From assembly GCA_034401135.1 (NCBI GenBank), contig JAWZSP010000004.1, positions 620,001 through 684,000 of the forward strand: 64,000 nt of DNA. Reading direction: 5' to 3'. This document shows, in pieces, positions 46,509-56,662 of this stretch; the stretch's first letter is position 1; the number at the start of each line of letters is the position of its first letter. This DNA is from Volutella citrinella. Lineage: Eukaryota; Ascomycota; Sordariomycetes; Hypocreales; Nectriaceae. A program made the translations under genes and the position numbers. Under the pieces are notes generated by a model. It worked only from the letters and a program-made list of their open reading frames with translations, was not told the DNA's origin and searched no databases.

Positions 46509-46556
46509 CCCCAACTCCCCAACTCCCCAACTCCCCAACTCCCCAACTCCCCAACT
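46509..46556. repeat. Six tandem CCCCAACT units
   Basis: Six perfect copies of an 8-bp unit, 48 bp in all, about 200 nt upstream of the LigM-like start. Read on the gene's strand each unit is AGTTGGGG, which contains TTGGGG, a match to the TTGGRG site of the yeast two-finger factor Adr1. Confidence 0.9.
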
Positions 46557-46628
46557 CTTACCAAATTGCGGAACTGTGCCAAGCGTAACCAAATCCAGGA
46601 ACACCCCGTGAGCTGAGGTCTGGGGAGA

Positions 46629-46676
46629 TACCCCACATCACGACCCGACATCGTCACGTTGATGCCACCCCACATT
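46629..46676. promoter_or_regulatory. Paired CCCCACAT motifs
   Basis: TACCCCACAT at 46629-46638 and CACCCCACATT at 46666-46676, followed by TTTGGGGTAAA. They lie 316-363 nt upstream of the LigM-like gene and match the motif shared across the cluster. Confidence 0.6.
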
Positions 46677-47195
46677 CTTTGGGGTAAACCCAACGATGTA
46701 ACTCAAAGCTCCCCGTAGGGGGGTTGAAGCTTATGGCACGAGCTTCCTAACGTCTTCCGCCGCCAGGGGCTGAGCTGTGATGACCTCGAGTCTGGATCCG
46801 CGCATGACCAGCCACACAAATGATCTTGAAACTACGCCTAGTGCATCAGGAAGCTCGGTGTACCAGCATGTTACAGAGACTGAAAAAGCTCCCTAGAGTG
46901 ACAACGAATCCAGACTTGGAGCTAGGCAACAGCCTATTCACTGACCTCGCAGTGGGCGGCGATATTCATCACACGCAAGATGATTTTAAACAGTAATTTC
47001 ACTGCCTAGTCTAATTCTTGGTCCATGAGCTTATCCGTAAGAACTTGATGTATCTATTAAAAGCGATCCAACATAGTGAAATTTGGCATGAAGGGGGCGG
47101 GTGAGATTTTGGTAAAATGCAGTGATTGACGAGGAAGCCCTTAATTGACTGAATCGCCATGGCAATCCTAGTGGCTATTTGTTGCTACTGTACTA

Positions 47196-49011
47196 CTACG
47201 GAGATTTGCCAGTCATGAAATCGGAGAACACTCGAACTAGGTCATCCTTAGAGGGGCCAGTTCCGCTCATGGCTAGATACAACAAGAAAGGATGGCGCCC
47301 AATTTCCTCCTCCTTGGGCGGCTCGACGTACTTGCGACTTCCACCCTCATACACAGCCATACCGTGCTGAGTCTTGTTGAAAGGCTTCCACGGTTCCTCC
47401 CCAGAGATGTAGGAAATGATGTCCGTACCCAGAGCAACTGCACCCGCCTTCTGCTCGGGGCCAAGGTGATGGTTGAAGTTCTGGAACAAGAAGGCTACGT
47501 CGAGGATGTGGGATGATTCTCCCTTGAAGAGGCCATCCCAGGGATTTGGCTCGTTGAATGCCAAGACGAATGACTTTCGAGGGAATTGGGCGGCAATGTC
47601 CACGACGGGCATGGAGAAAGCCACATCGTTGATGAACTTGATGATGCGTCGCAGATCATCGTCGTCGTTGCTAGCGGACCCATTTGTTTTGGCCAAAGAG
47701 TAGTGCTCAAGAATGGCCGAAACAGCGTCGGAATATTTGGTCAGGGTCTTGGCGATACTTCTTCGGAATGCGGCCCCGATGCCCTCCTTGCGCTGGAGAA
47801 GGCCGGAAAACGCCATGATACTAGCCTGCAAATCCAAGATTGATTAGATTGCACTCTCTCGGCCTTTCCATTTGCATAAATTCTTACTCACATCGAGCTT
47901 CGAGTCTCCAAGCAGTATACTTTCGACTCGTTCCGTGCCTGGAAACATTGAGGGGTCTTGGGCGGCCATGTGGCTGAGCGTGATCTCTGTAGGGATAATA
48001 TCACCATCGATGACAGGGATCAGCGGCTGGTCCATGGGAATGCGCGTCCAGAAAGCCTCCATCGGCAGATCCAGTAGCTTTTGCACTACTTCGGAGGAGG
48101 ACACATTATCCAAGCCGAGGTGCGCCTGAACACGCTTTGCGACGCCGTCAGCAGCTTCAGTGGACAGCTGGCCAAGGAGCGGCGGAACCCCCCCAAGACA
48201 TATGAGACGCCGAGCCCTTATGTTCTGGTCGAGAAGCAGGTAGCCAGCCGACACTAGGCGTGGCTCGATATTAGTGAACCGGGACATATGGGCGACTTGT
48301 GGGCTCTCGTCTTACCTCCTCCTGCGCTCTCTCCAGCAACAGTTATATTCTCGGGGTCGCCTCCAAACCCTTTGATATGAGTATAGATCCATTCAAGGGC
48401 AACTCGCTGATCCCTGAGACCGTTGTTTGGCTTGTACCCTGCGGCCCTCAGCTCGGGGCTGGTGAGGAAGCCCGGGGCGCCGACACGATAATTGATGTTG
48501 ATGACGATAATGGGCTTGCCAACAGCTTGAGAGAGTTGTACAAGGGCTGCGCCATCATACTGTGGCCACCAATAGCCACCGATCGCAAAACCTCCTCCGT
48601 GAAGGAACACTAGCACCGGGTAGGATTCATTTCCCTTTATGGCAGATGCCTTTTCCGGCACTGTGATATTCAAGTTCAAGCCTTCGGTATCGCTCACGCC
48701 AGGAAATTCAGGCTTCGGAAGTGACTTTTGGATAAAGGAGAGTTCGATATCAACGCCTCCCGGAGGTGCGATCACCTGCGGCCTGCAATGCCCGATATTA
48801 GAGCCTGTTCTCAAATTGCGGCAGGTGTTATTGCAGGGAGAGACACATACCCAAACTTCACCGCGTCTAGCCCTTTACCGTCATAAGGCATAGGCTGAGA
48901 CTCGGAAAATCTATCCTTTATGAGCCCATACTTGATGCCTCGGAACTGGGTGATGTTTCCGACCTCATTGCCGACAATCCGACCAATGGTGCGATGGATG
49001 AAAGCTGCCAT
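47196..49011 (-). pseudogene. Type-B carboxylesterase with an apparent frameshift
   Basis: Exon 1 is 48851-49011; then 47892-48782 and 47196-47825, separated by 68- and 67-nt introns. The encoded protein would have about 560 residues, usual for carboxylesterase/lipase type B. Features: N-terminal VGNEVGNITQFRGIKYG, VLVFLHGGGFAIGG (oxyanion hole), GESAGG with the nucleophile Ser, and the C-terminal NHHLG region with the likely His. Directly after GESAGG the frame fails: one frame runs into TAG about 20 codons on, while the family-like SRFTNIEP and RRLICLGGVPPLLG are in another. The break lies between 48297 and 48316. A GT...AG pair there would be a 20-nt intron, too short. Total coding length is one base short of three. 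It is a pseudogene or contains a miscalled base. A role in ester cleavage of the cluster's substrate is plausible. Confidence 0.7.
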
Positions 49012-49340
49012 GTTGAGGATTTAACGCAGAAGCTTAGTCTCACGTTGCTCGTAGGAAAAGGCACGTCGACTTGTTTGCCACACGATTGAATCCATTCGTC
49101 AACTCTTTTGGGAACTTTTATCTCCCTGGGGGCGCGAGGGCCTTGACCACTCAATGTGGGGTATGAGGCTTGGCAGCGGGATCCTCGATGGTGCCCGCAT
49201 TACCCCACAAATTGAACCACCAGGCTGGGACGTGAGCCGTATGAATGAACACGTCAAGGAGCATCATAGAAAAGGGAGATGGCCGAGCTTGTCAAGATCG
49301 GTCTCCTTGCTTGATTGTTTCGCCATTCTCCTCCTCACAT
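49012..49340. promoter_or_regulatory. Divergent promoter with two GTGGGGTA-type motifs
   Basis: This 329-nt region separates the minus-strand carboxylesterase gene from the plus-strand P450 gene. It holds ATGTGGGGTA at 49154-49163 and TACCCCACAA at 49201-49210, in opposite orientations 37 nt apart, so it could serve both genes. Confidence 0.6.
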
Positions 49341-51146
49341 ATGAGCACTGTCAACACCATCATGGCTACTCCTTCCGTCCGGGCACTCTCGTTGCCACAC
49401 TTGACTCTGGCTGACACCTTTGAGTTTCTGAGAACCGCCCTTCCCGTAGCCCCTGTCCTCCTTCTGGCAGTGTGGATTATCTACTCCATCTTCTTCCATC
49501 CACTTCGCCGAATCCCAGGCCCATTCCTCGCAAAGTTCACAGAGGCCTGGCGAACAGTCAGATATATGCGTGGTGGCTGGCATCGAGACATCCTAGATTT
49601 GCATCGTCAATACGGGCCCGTGGTCCGTCTGTCGCCCAACGAAGTCAGCATTGTCGACAAAGATGGCCTAAGCAAGGTTTTCGGACATGGAAAGGGAAAC
49701 AAAAAGGTGCGCCCGACCCGGCAGACATACATCATGAGGCAATGAACTGACGACCCGAAACGCAGACGACATGGTACGACACTTGGAAGGTTCCTCGCGT
49801 AAACGATTCGGTGAGTAACGAAAGCCCCTCATCTCCAACAAGAACGGAAAAAAACAAATCGTATTCGCTAACGGAAACGTCTCATTGCAGTTTTTCAACT
49901 CTACCGATTTATCGGAACATGCCTTTCTTCGAAAAAGGGTATCGGCTACCTACTCAATGACAGCCATACTATCTCTCGAGCCGGAAGTCCAAGAGGTTTC
50001 TCAATCTGTGTGGGAACATCTGGATGTTGCTGCCGTCCAGGGGAAGCCTGTCAACATGCACGACTGGGCCTCATATTTTGCCTTTGACGTTGTCGGCAAG
50101 CTCGCGCTCGGTGCCCCAATCGGATTTGTGGAGCAGGCCACAGACGTGATGGATATTATCAGCTCGATCCACGCTGGATTTTGGCAGATGGCGTGTCTCG
50201 GGTACGTTCCTGGACAGATGAAATGGGTGTACAACCCGATTGCGCAGTGGCTGCTCAACCTCATGGGCACCTCCAACTTTTCCGATTTCCAACTATGGAA
50301 CAAAGTCCAGTTGGATAAGCGTCGAGCCGAGCCCGAGGATACAGATCGAAAGAGGGACATGCTGGACCATTTCATCTCCATGAAGGAGCGGGATGGCAGC
50401 CCAGCCTCAGATCCTTCAGTGCTCATCGAAGGCGGTAACATCATCGGTGCCGGTGCTGACACCACATCTATTGGCATTCGCTCTGTTCTCGCCCAACTCA
50501 TCATGCACCCGGAAGACTACCTTCGCGTGCAAGAGGAGGTCGACAAGGTATATGAAGAGCGATCAGAAGAGGACCTCAAGGCTCTGCCATAAGTGGTTGC
50601 CGAGAAGCTGCCCTATTTGAACGCTTGCATCAAGGAGGCTCTTCGGCTGCACCCCAGCATTCTCTGGCAGCTTCCTCGAGAGGCTCCCGCCGGGGGAATC
50701 GAGATTGCTGGCTATTACATTGGCCCGAGCGCTACTATCAGTATGAGCCCGATTGCACAGAACAGAGACAGGGCGGTTTTTGGGCCGAGCGCCGACGAAT
50801 GGAGGCCTTCGCGATGGCTTCCAGGTAAAGGCAGCAGCGAGGAAGAGATCAAGCAGATGGACAAGTACAATGTCACGGTCAGTACTAAGACTCAAAGAAA
50901 CAGACGCAAAGTAATCTGGCTGACAGTTTGGGTATTTTACAGTTTGGCTACGGCTCCCGAATTTGCGTGGGTAAGAACCTGGCCTTGGTTGAGCTTCATA
51001 ATTTCGTTGCTGGTTTTGTGCGCCGCTACAAGGCGAAATTCACCAACGCTAGCCGTCCGTATGTGGTCAAGTCACAGTGGTTCTCTTATCAGGCGGATAT
51101 GTTTCTGAATTTGAAGCTGCGTGATGGAGTAGTCAAGCATGGGTAG
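49341..51146 (+). pseudogene. Cytochrome P450, pisatin-demethylase-like, with an in-frame stop
   Basis: Four exons, 49341-49706, 49766-49810, 49891-50877 and 50943-51146, keep one frame over 534 codons, but TAA at 50590-50592 interrupts exon 3 after about 370 residues. Before it: a membrane anchor (VLLLAVWIIYSIFF), HPLRRIPGP, KYGPVVR-like RQYGPVVRLSPNEVS as in the CYP57 pisatin demethylase group, and the I-helix AGADTTS. After it: KEALR (ExxR), EWRPSRW, and the haem loop FGYGSRICVG with Cys ligand. A product ending at the stop would lack haem binding. The codon could derive from CAA by C-to-T change in a CpA context, as in RIP. The other sequence is well conserved, so the change looks recent. 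Pisatin demethylases remove aryl methyl groups, in line with the neighbouring LigM-like gene. Confidence 0.8.
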
Positions 51147-51786
51147 CCAACCACACTTGGATCTTTTCATGTAATCCCAGGGATTGCTATACCGCTGGCT
51201 AGAAACATCGAGATTATCAACGCTTACGACGCTATTTGGGATGAAAATAACAAGAGCAAGATGTAATCTCGTTGTATTTAGTCTTCCAGTCTTGCCATCT
51301 AAAGATATTCTCCTGAGATTCGTCCTTCTACCAATATCCCAAGTGCAGAGACTTAGACTCCAGAGCGGTTTTAGATATATCGGATGCAACAAAAACTAGG
51401 GTTATGTAACCTTCCCGTTATCTCAGAAGCAAGTTACAAACCATGACAGCCCACTACTTCGTTTTCACCTTGCTTAGACCCTCTGATTACTAGCCCTTCG
51501 AAGGAACAGGCCATGAATGCTCCCACTCTGGGCCTGCCTGGCCGGTAGTGGGGACAACTCGCACCACAAAGAAGGGCCCGTGCCGTGGGGTATGGGGTAG
51601 TCGTCCGAACTCTTATTTCCCATCTACACGGATGCCATAGTGGGGGTGGGGAGAATGAAACAGAGTGTGATATAGGAATGCTCCGGCCAAATCGATATCC
51701 CAACAGTAACACGTCAATAGAGCGTGAAATTATTCTGACACGAACTGCATCAGCCAACCAAATCCGAGTCAACGTTCCCTTCAAAC
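51147..51786. promoter_or_regulatory. Promoter region of the second P450 gene
   Basis: 640 nt between the two P450 genes. It contains GTGGGGTATGGGGTA at 51585-51599 and a TGGGGGTGGGG run near 51641, about 200 and 140 nt upstream of the ATG. No gene is seen. Confidence 0.5.
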
Positions 51787-53612
51787 ATGATGGCGGTTGA
51801 TTTCTACACAGTACCTACGGGGCTATCGGAACACCGAGGACAAGCCGCTCTCCTCGCGTTAGTCGTTCTTCTGGTAACGCTGTATCTTTATTTCATCCCA
51901 AATCAGATCACAGTAGGTGGTGGCTGTGCACACGGGCCGCCGTGTCAGCCCTTTCTTCCCGTCCATAGCTAATCTGAAGATTCTAGGATCGCCGAAGAAG
52001 GAGTCTTCCACCAGGTCCTAGGGGATGGCCACTAGTTGGAAACCTGCTAGACCTCGCAGATTCCGAGCAGGTCAGGAGCAAGGTACGAAAGTGGCATCGC
52101 GATCATGGTGACATCTTCTATACCAAGATTGGAGCTACAGATTACGTCTGGCTTTCGTCGCCTCGGATCGTGAAAGATTTGATGGATAAGAAGTCTTCAA
52201 TTTACTCGTCGAGGCCTCATCTGCCACTTGCCCAACAGGTTGGCAGTGGAAACTCACGTCAACTCTTCATGTCTTATAGCCCCGAGTGGAGGAGCATACG
52301 TAAACACAGCCACAACCTCCTCAACCAGAGAGCCTCAGCCAGGTACCAGCCAGTCCAGGATCTCGAGTCTATTGTGGTGCTGAAGGATCTGTTGCACCAG
52401 CCCGGCGAGTTCTACACCATCAGTCGCCGTTACTCGGCATCAGTCATCATGCTGGTTGCATATGGGTATCGAATTCCATCATTTGAGGACCCATTGATTC
52501 AAAAGATCTATGCTGTCCTAGAGCATTTATCTGTAATGATGGCTCCTGGTGCTTTTGCAGTGGAGAGCTTTCCCTCTTTGGCATTTCTTCCGGACTGGCT
52601 TCTGGGTCGCTGGCGAACATGGGGTGAAAAGGTCTTCAAGGAAGACAGCAAGGTTTACCTTGAACTTTGGGATACTCTCAAAAGGTCCACTGATGATGGA
52701 ACCGCCAGAGACTCCTTCTGCAAGGACTTCTACCTTGGCATGAAGAGCTCACCTAAGAAAGAGATCAGTGACCTTCTGGCTGCGTACACTTGCGGGGGTC
52801 TTATTGAAGCAGGATCCGAAACTACAGCAACCACTATTAACAACTGGATCCTGGCGATGACTCTGTATCCAGAACAGCAGATCAAAGCCCAGGAAGAGAT
52901 TGACAGGGTCATTGGCAGCAGCAGACTGCCATGTTGGGAAGACGAGGAACACTTACCCTTTGTGCGAGCCTTGATCAAAGAGACTCTACGTTGGCGTCCA
53001 GTGAACAAGTTCGGTATGTATCACGCCTCAACCGAAGATGATTGGTACGGAAAGTACTTCATCCCAAGAGATTCCGTCGTTGTTCTAAACTGGTGGTATG
53101 TATCCGACTCCACTGTGAGCATCCTTGGGCGTTAAGCTGATCGAGCCAGGGCGATTCACCGTGATCCCGAGCGATTCCCGGATCCGGATGAGTTCAAGGC
53201 TGAAAGATACCTTGGTAAAGATCTCTCTGCGGCAGAGTACATCAATATCGGGGATGCTGATGAACGAGATCATTTCACATACGGGGCAGGAAGGTGAGGA
53301 ATCCCAAAAACCCCATGCACTGATGAATGCTGCGTTCTCTAACACTTCCTAAGACGCGTCTGCCCCGGAGTTCACTTGGCGGAAAAGTCTCTGTTCATTG
53401 TTATTTCCCGTATTCTATGGGGATTTAACATCAAGAAGAAGAGAGGTGCCGATGGTTCGGTCATTGAGCCCGCTACCACGATGCTACCCGGTTTTTTGAG
53501 TGTACCAGAGCCCTTTGAGTGTGAAATCACGCCTCGCTCATTGATCCACGAGGAGGTTATCAACAAAGCTTTTGGAAACGCAGACTTTGAAGAGCTTTGC
53601 CTCAGGGCCTAA
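51787..53612 (+). CDS. Cytochrome P450 monooxygenase (intact)
   Basis: Four exons, 51787-51912, 51987-53095, 53150-53293 and 53354-53612, about 545 residues; all phases agree. The N-terminus has a membrane anchor (LLALVVLLVTLYLYFI) followed by the Arg cluster and SLPPGPRGWPLVGN. The I-helix reads AGSETTAT, the ExxR is KETLR, the PERF block is DPERFPDP, and the haem loop is FTYGAGRRVCPG. Everything needed for catalysis is present. It resembles fungal P450s of the OrdA (CYP64)-like group, which act on aromatic or polyketide substrates; the substrate is not predictable. It is a paralogue-distant partner to the broken upstream P450. Confidence 0.9.
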
Positions 53613-53907
53613 CCGATACCGTGCACACGAGAACGGTTATCTTTAGGGGGTATATTTAATTATAGAACTATGAGAAATTGGAATGGAGAGCGCATCAGTC
53701 AGCGCGAGGGTTCGATATTGGTGTACCATGGATAAGGAGAAGGAGAAAGCTTTCTTCAAGTGGGGTAGCAACGAGCAACGAGGAGATGCCAGACAGACAA
53801 TCGCCGGAAGTGGGGTTCCAAGCAGATAATAAAACATAAACTTATCACAAGATTTAACTCTGGCTATCCCCATCGAGACACCAACCTGATAATTTAGCAA
53901 TTCAATC
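53613..53907. promoter_or_regulatory. Promoter with two GTGGGGT motifs
   Basis: GTGGGGTA at 53760-53767 and GTGGGGTT at 53810-53817 lie 148 and 98 nt upstream of the ATG of the next gene, in the same orientation. Confidence 0.55.
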
Positions 53908-55091
53908 ATGGCATGCAACATCGCATTTATCGGTATGCACATCAAACACTCTCGCTTACATCGTGCTGACTCAATTCCCTAGGCTTGGGGGCCATCGGCT
54001 ACCCTATGGCACTGAACATCCGCAAGAAACTACCCCGAAGCTTTACGCTCTGCATCTTCGATGTTTTTCGCTCACCATGTGACAAGTTTGTCAGCGAATG
54101 CGACGCCTTGGGCCTCGGACCGACTAGGATCGTGGCATCTCCTCGCGAAGCCGCAGAGGCCTCCGAGGTGGTAATCACCATGATCCCAGGCCCTAGAGAA
54201 GCAAGAACTGTGTATCTGGACCACCAAGATGGCATCATTGCCAGCTCCGAATCCGGTCAAAGACTCCTGATTGAATGCAGCACCATCGACTCAGAGACCG
54301 CTTTGGATGTGGCCAAGGAGATTCACACCAGGAAACGAGGCACCTATATCGATGCCCCCGTTTCTGTAAGCTGGGCGTCTTTGTCCTCTCCCGAGAAGAA
54401 GAACGAGTTCTAGTTGGGAATGAGAGAATTTAAAGCTGACCAGAACACATCGCACAGGGTGGTGTTCCAGCCGCAGAACAAGGAACCCTCTCGTTCATGA
54501 TAGGCCACCCCATACCAGCCGACAATGATCCAGCGGCAGAGGCCATCAGCAAAGTTCTTACCTTGATGGGCAGCTCCAAAAAGCTGTTTTGGTGCGGTAC
54601 TCTGGGCGCGGGGCTTGCCGCGAAGATTAGCAACAACTACATCTCGTGCTCCGTCTTACTGGTGGTCGCAGAAGCCATGGCGATAGGAGTTAAGCTTGGC
54701 GTAGATCCGCAGACACTCCAACAGGTCATACAAAGCTCCACGGGCCAGACCTTCATGGGGGATAACGTGTGTCCTGTGCCTGGCGTTGTGTCCCACGCCC
54801 CGAGTAGCAACAACTGGAGGCTCGGCTTCAAGACGCAGATGTTTCCCAAAGACTTGGGTCTGGGTATTGATGCCGCACTTAAGGTCGGAATCGAGCCGAC
54901 TATGGCAGAGGCAGCACTTGACGTCTTCAAGGCAGCCTCGAGCAACCCCCTCTGTGTGGTAGGTCGTCTAACTCACTTTGGTATTAGCACGCCCATTTAA
55001 CAATCTACAGGATCGGGACGGATCGTCAGTGTACCTCCATCTTACTGAGGGTAAAGCGGACCTCCCCGATGGATCAGATTCGCACACTTGA
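53908..55091 (+). CDS. 3-hydroxyisobutyrate dehydrogenase-like (beta-hydroxyacid dehydrogenase)
   Basis: Four exons, 53908-53932, 53983-54365, 54458-54958 and 55011-55091, about 329 residues. The first tiny exon ends inside the NAD-binding Gly motif, completed by the second as IGLGAIGYPMALNI. DAPVSGG (substrate loop) spans the exon 2/3 junction and GAGLAAKISNNYI has the catalytic Lys and Asn. All signature positions of the beta-hydroxyacid dehydrogenase superfamily are therefore there. Members oxidise 3-hydroxyisobutyrate, tartronate semialdehyde or similar short hydroxyacids. Here it may handle a ring-cleavage or side-chain intermediate. Using exon 3 read-through to the stop at 55000 would give a poorer C-terminus, so the last 52-nt intron is favoured. 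Confidence 0.85.
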
Positions 55092-55743
55092 TGTGGGATG
55101 ACCTGAGAATGGGTGATGGGGGGGCGCAATGGGAGAACTAGATAGTTGGGATTTCGCTACCCTATATTTCTAATGTCACAACAGAAGGGAAACCGGCCAC
55201 CTTGTGATGATGCGGAACCGTAGCTCCATTACTAGGAAAAGTAAGTTGATTCACAAAGTGTGGAGGCAGGGATCGGAGGTCCCGCCTACCTATCGAAATC
55301 AAATACAGTGCGACGACACAGTTATCAGTGCTAATTCAACTGCGCAATGATGCTCCAGACAGGATTTGCCTCAACGTGGGGTATTACCCCACATCCCAAC
55401 TCGTGTACCCCACATTGCCTGGTTTGCTTCATGCATCTCAACCACATGACGGGAGTCCATGACCAACTGCCGAGGGACTTATGGTCAAGAAACATGCCCA
55501 ACTGGCAGGAATCTTGGGGTATCTGGACAAAAGCTACAGTATCCCGCACGTGACTAGTACCACGGAGTCAGGATTGATGGTCACCACCTTGCCACGAGAA
55601 GCCCCGGTATATTCAATGTTGACATGACATCCGTAACAATAGTCGCATTGTGCCCGAACAAAATTGCATTGATACTCCATTGACTTCTTATTCGTCTTTA
55701 AGTCGACCCGTGACCCGTTCACCTTTTATTTCCCTTCCCTACA
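55092..55743. promoter_or_regulatory. Promoter region of the hydrolase gene with palindromic GTGGGGTA sites
   Basis: This 650-nt region contains GTGGGGTATTACCCCAC at 55376-55392, a perfect palindrome of two octamers around one T, and TACCCCACAT at 55406-55415, roughly 330-370 nt before the ATG. GGGGTAT also occurs at 55515. No gene is seen. Confidence 0.6.
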
Positions 55744-56616
55744 ATGAGCGAAAAAGGCTCCGGCATAGGCCTCCGCGACCCCCTCGGAAAGCGAGAGTTC
55801 GTGCAGCACGGGAATGGCCTCAGGACTGCTTACATCCAAGACAACTTTACGGACCCCTGGAAGCCAGCAGAGACAATACTCATACAGCACGGCTTCGGCC
55901 GCACTGCTGACCACTTCTACCACTGGGTGGCCGCACTCGCTCGAAACTACAACGTTATCAGACGTGACCTCCGTGGCCACGGATACTCCGACTACTCAGC
56001 GCCGGGTAGTGCATACGAGTACTCTCTTACGACCATCCTTGGCGAAATTAAAGATACCCTCGATCACCTCGGTGTCCACAAGGCTCACCTGTTTGGCGAG
56101 TCTACCAGCGGCATGCTGTTCGAGGCGTTCGCCGCCGTTCACCCCGACCGCGTCCTATCCCTGACCATCTGCTCATCGCCAACATATCTCCCCACCGCAG
56201 CGCAACAGTTCCTTGCCTTTGGAGAGCCTTCCTGGCCGGCGGCTTGCCGTACCCTGGGGTCGCGCGGCTGGGCCCAGAAGCTCACGTCCGCGCAGGGCAC
56301 CGTCGCTGCAACCGATACGGGGTACCTCTCGTGGTGGACGGACACGGTATCCGTCAGCCATGGCGATGGCCTGGCTAGCTACGCTGAATTCTTGGGCACT
56401 CTTGACGCACGGCCTTTCCTGCAGCGCATCAAGGCGCCTATGCTCATCCTGGCGCCCACAAACAGTGCCATGGTGACCCTGGAATCCATGGAGGATCTCG
56501 CAGCGTCGCTCCCCACTGCTCAGCTGGTCGTGATAGATGCGAAAGGCCACGAGATTTACTTTGAAGCAGCTCACGCATGTCAGGAAGCGTTCCAGAGTTT
56601 TTTAAATAGTCTTTAA
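55744..56616 (+). CDS. Alpha/beta hydrolase, 3-oxoadipate enol-lactonase-like
   Basis: An intronless ORF of 290 residues. The fold markers are HGFGRTADHF (oxyanion loop), RRDLRGHGYSD, the nucleophile elbow GESTSG (Ser120), and AKGHEIYF with the likely catalytic His. Where the acid usually sits after strand 6, the sequence is LILAPTNSAMVT, with no clear Asp; the acid may be elsewhere. The general pattern is that of enol-lactonases and related hydrolases in aromatic catabolism (PcaD-like), but such hydrolases are broadly similar. Position next to maleylacetate reductase, tail to tail, supports a role in the 3-oxoadipate route. Confidence 0.82.
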   Translation: MSEKGSGIGLRDPLGKREFVQHGNGLRTAYIQDNFTDPWKPAETILIQHGFGRTADHFYHWVAALARNYNVIRRDLRGHGYSDYSAPGSAYEYSLTTILGEIKDTLDHLGVHKAHLFGESTSGMLFEAFAAVHPDRVLSLTICSSPTYLPTAAQQFLAFGEPSWPAACRTLGSRGWAQKLTSAQGTVAATDTGYLSWWTDTVSVSHGDGLASYAEFLGTLDARPFLQRIKAPMLILAPTNSAMVTLESMEDLAASLPTAQLVVIDAKGHEIYFEAAHACQEAFQSFLNSL

Positions 56617-56662
56617 TTGATTCAAACAGTTATCAGATGCCTCCAGTCCTCGCTTTCCCAAA

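Larger units (their letters stand above)
46314..47195. other. Intergenic region, promoter of the O-demethylase-like gene
   Basis: About 880 nt. The left third is promoter of the LigM-like gene and holds the CCCCAACT tandem array and CCCCACAT motifs. The rest is the 3' flank of the carboxylesterase gene; no gene is seen. Confidence 0.6.

Noticed and set aside
46490..46693. 67-codon ORF with GELGSWG repeats
   Set aside because: It is only the translation of the CCCCAACT array.
48297..48316. 20-nt GT...AG intron in the carboxylesterase gene
   Set aside because: Too short to splice; other introns here are at least 50 nt.
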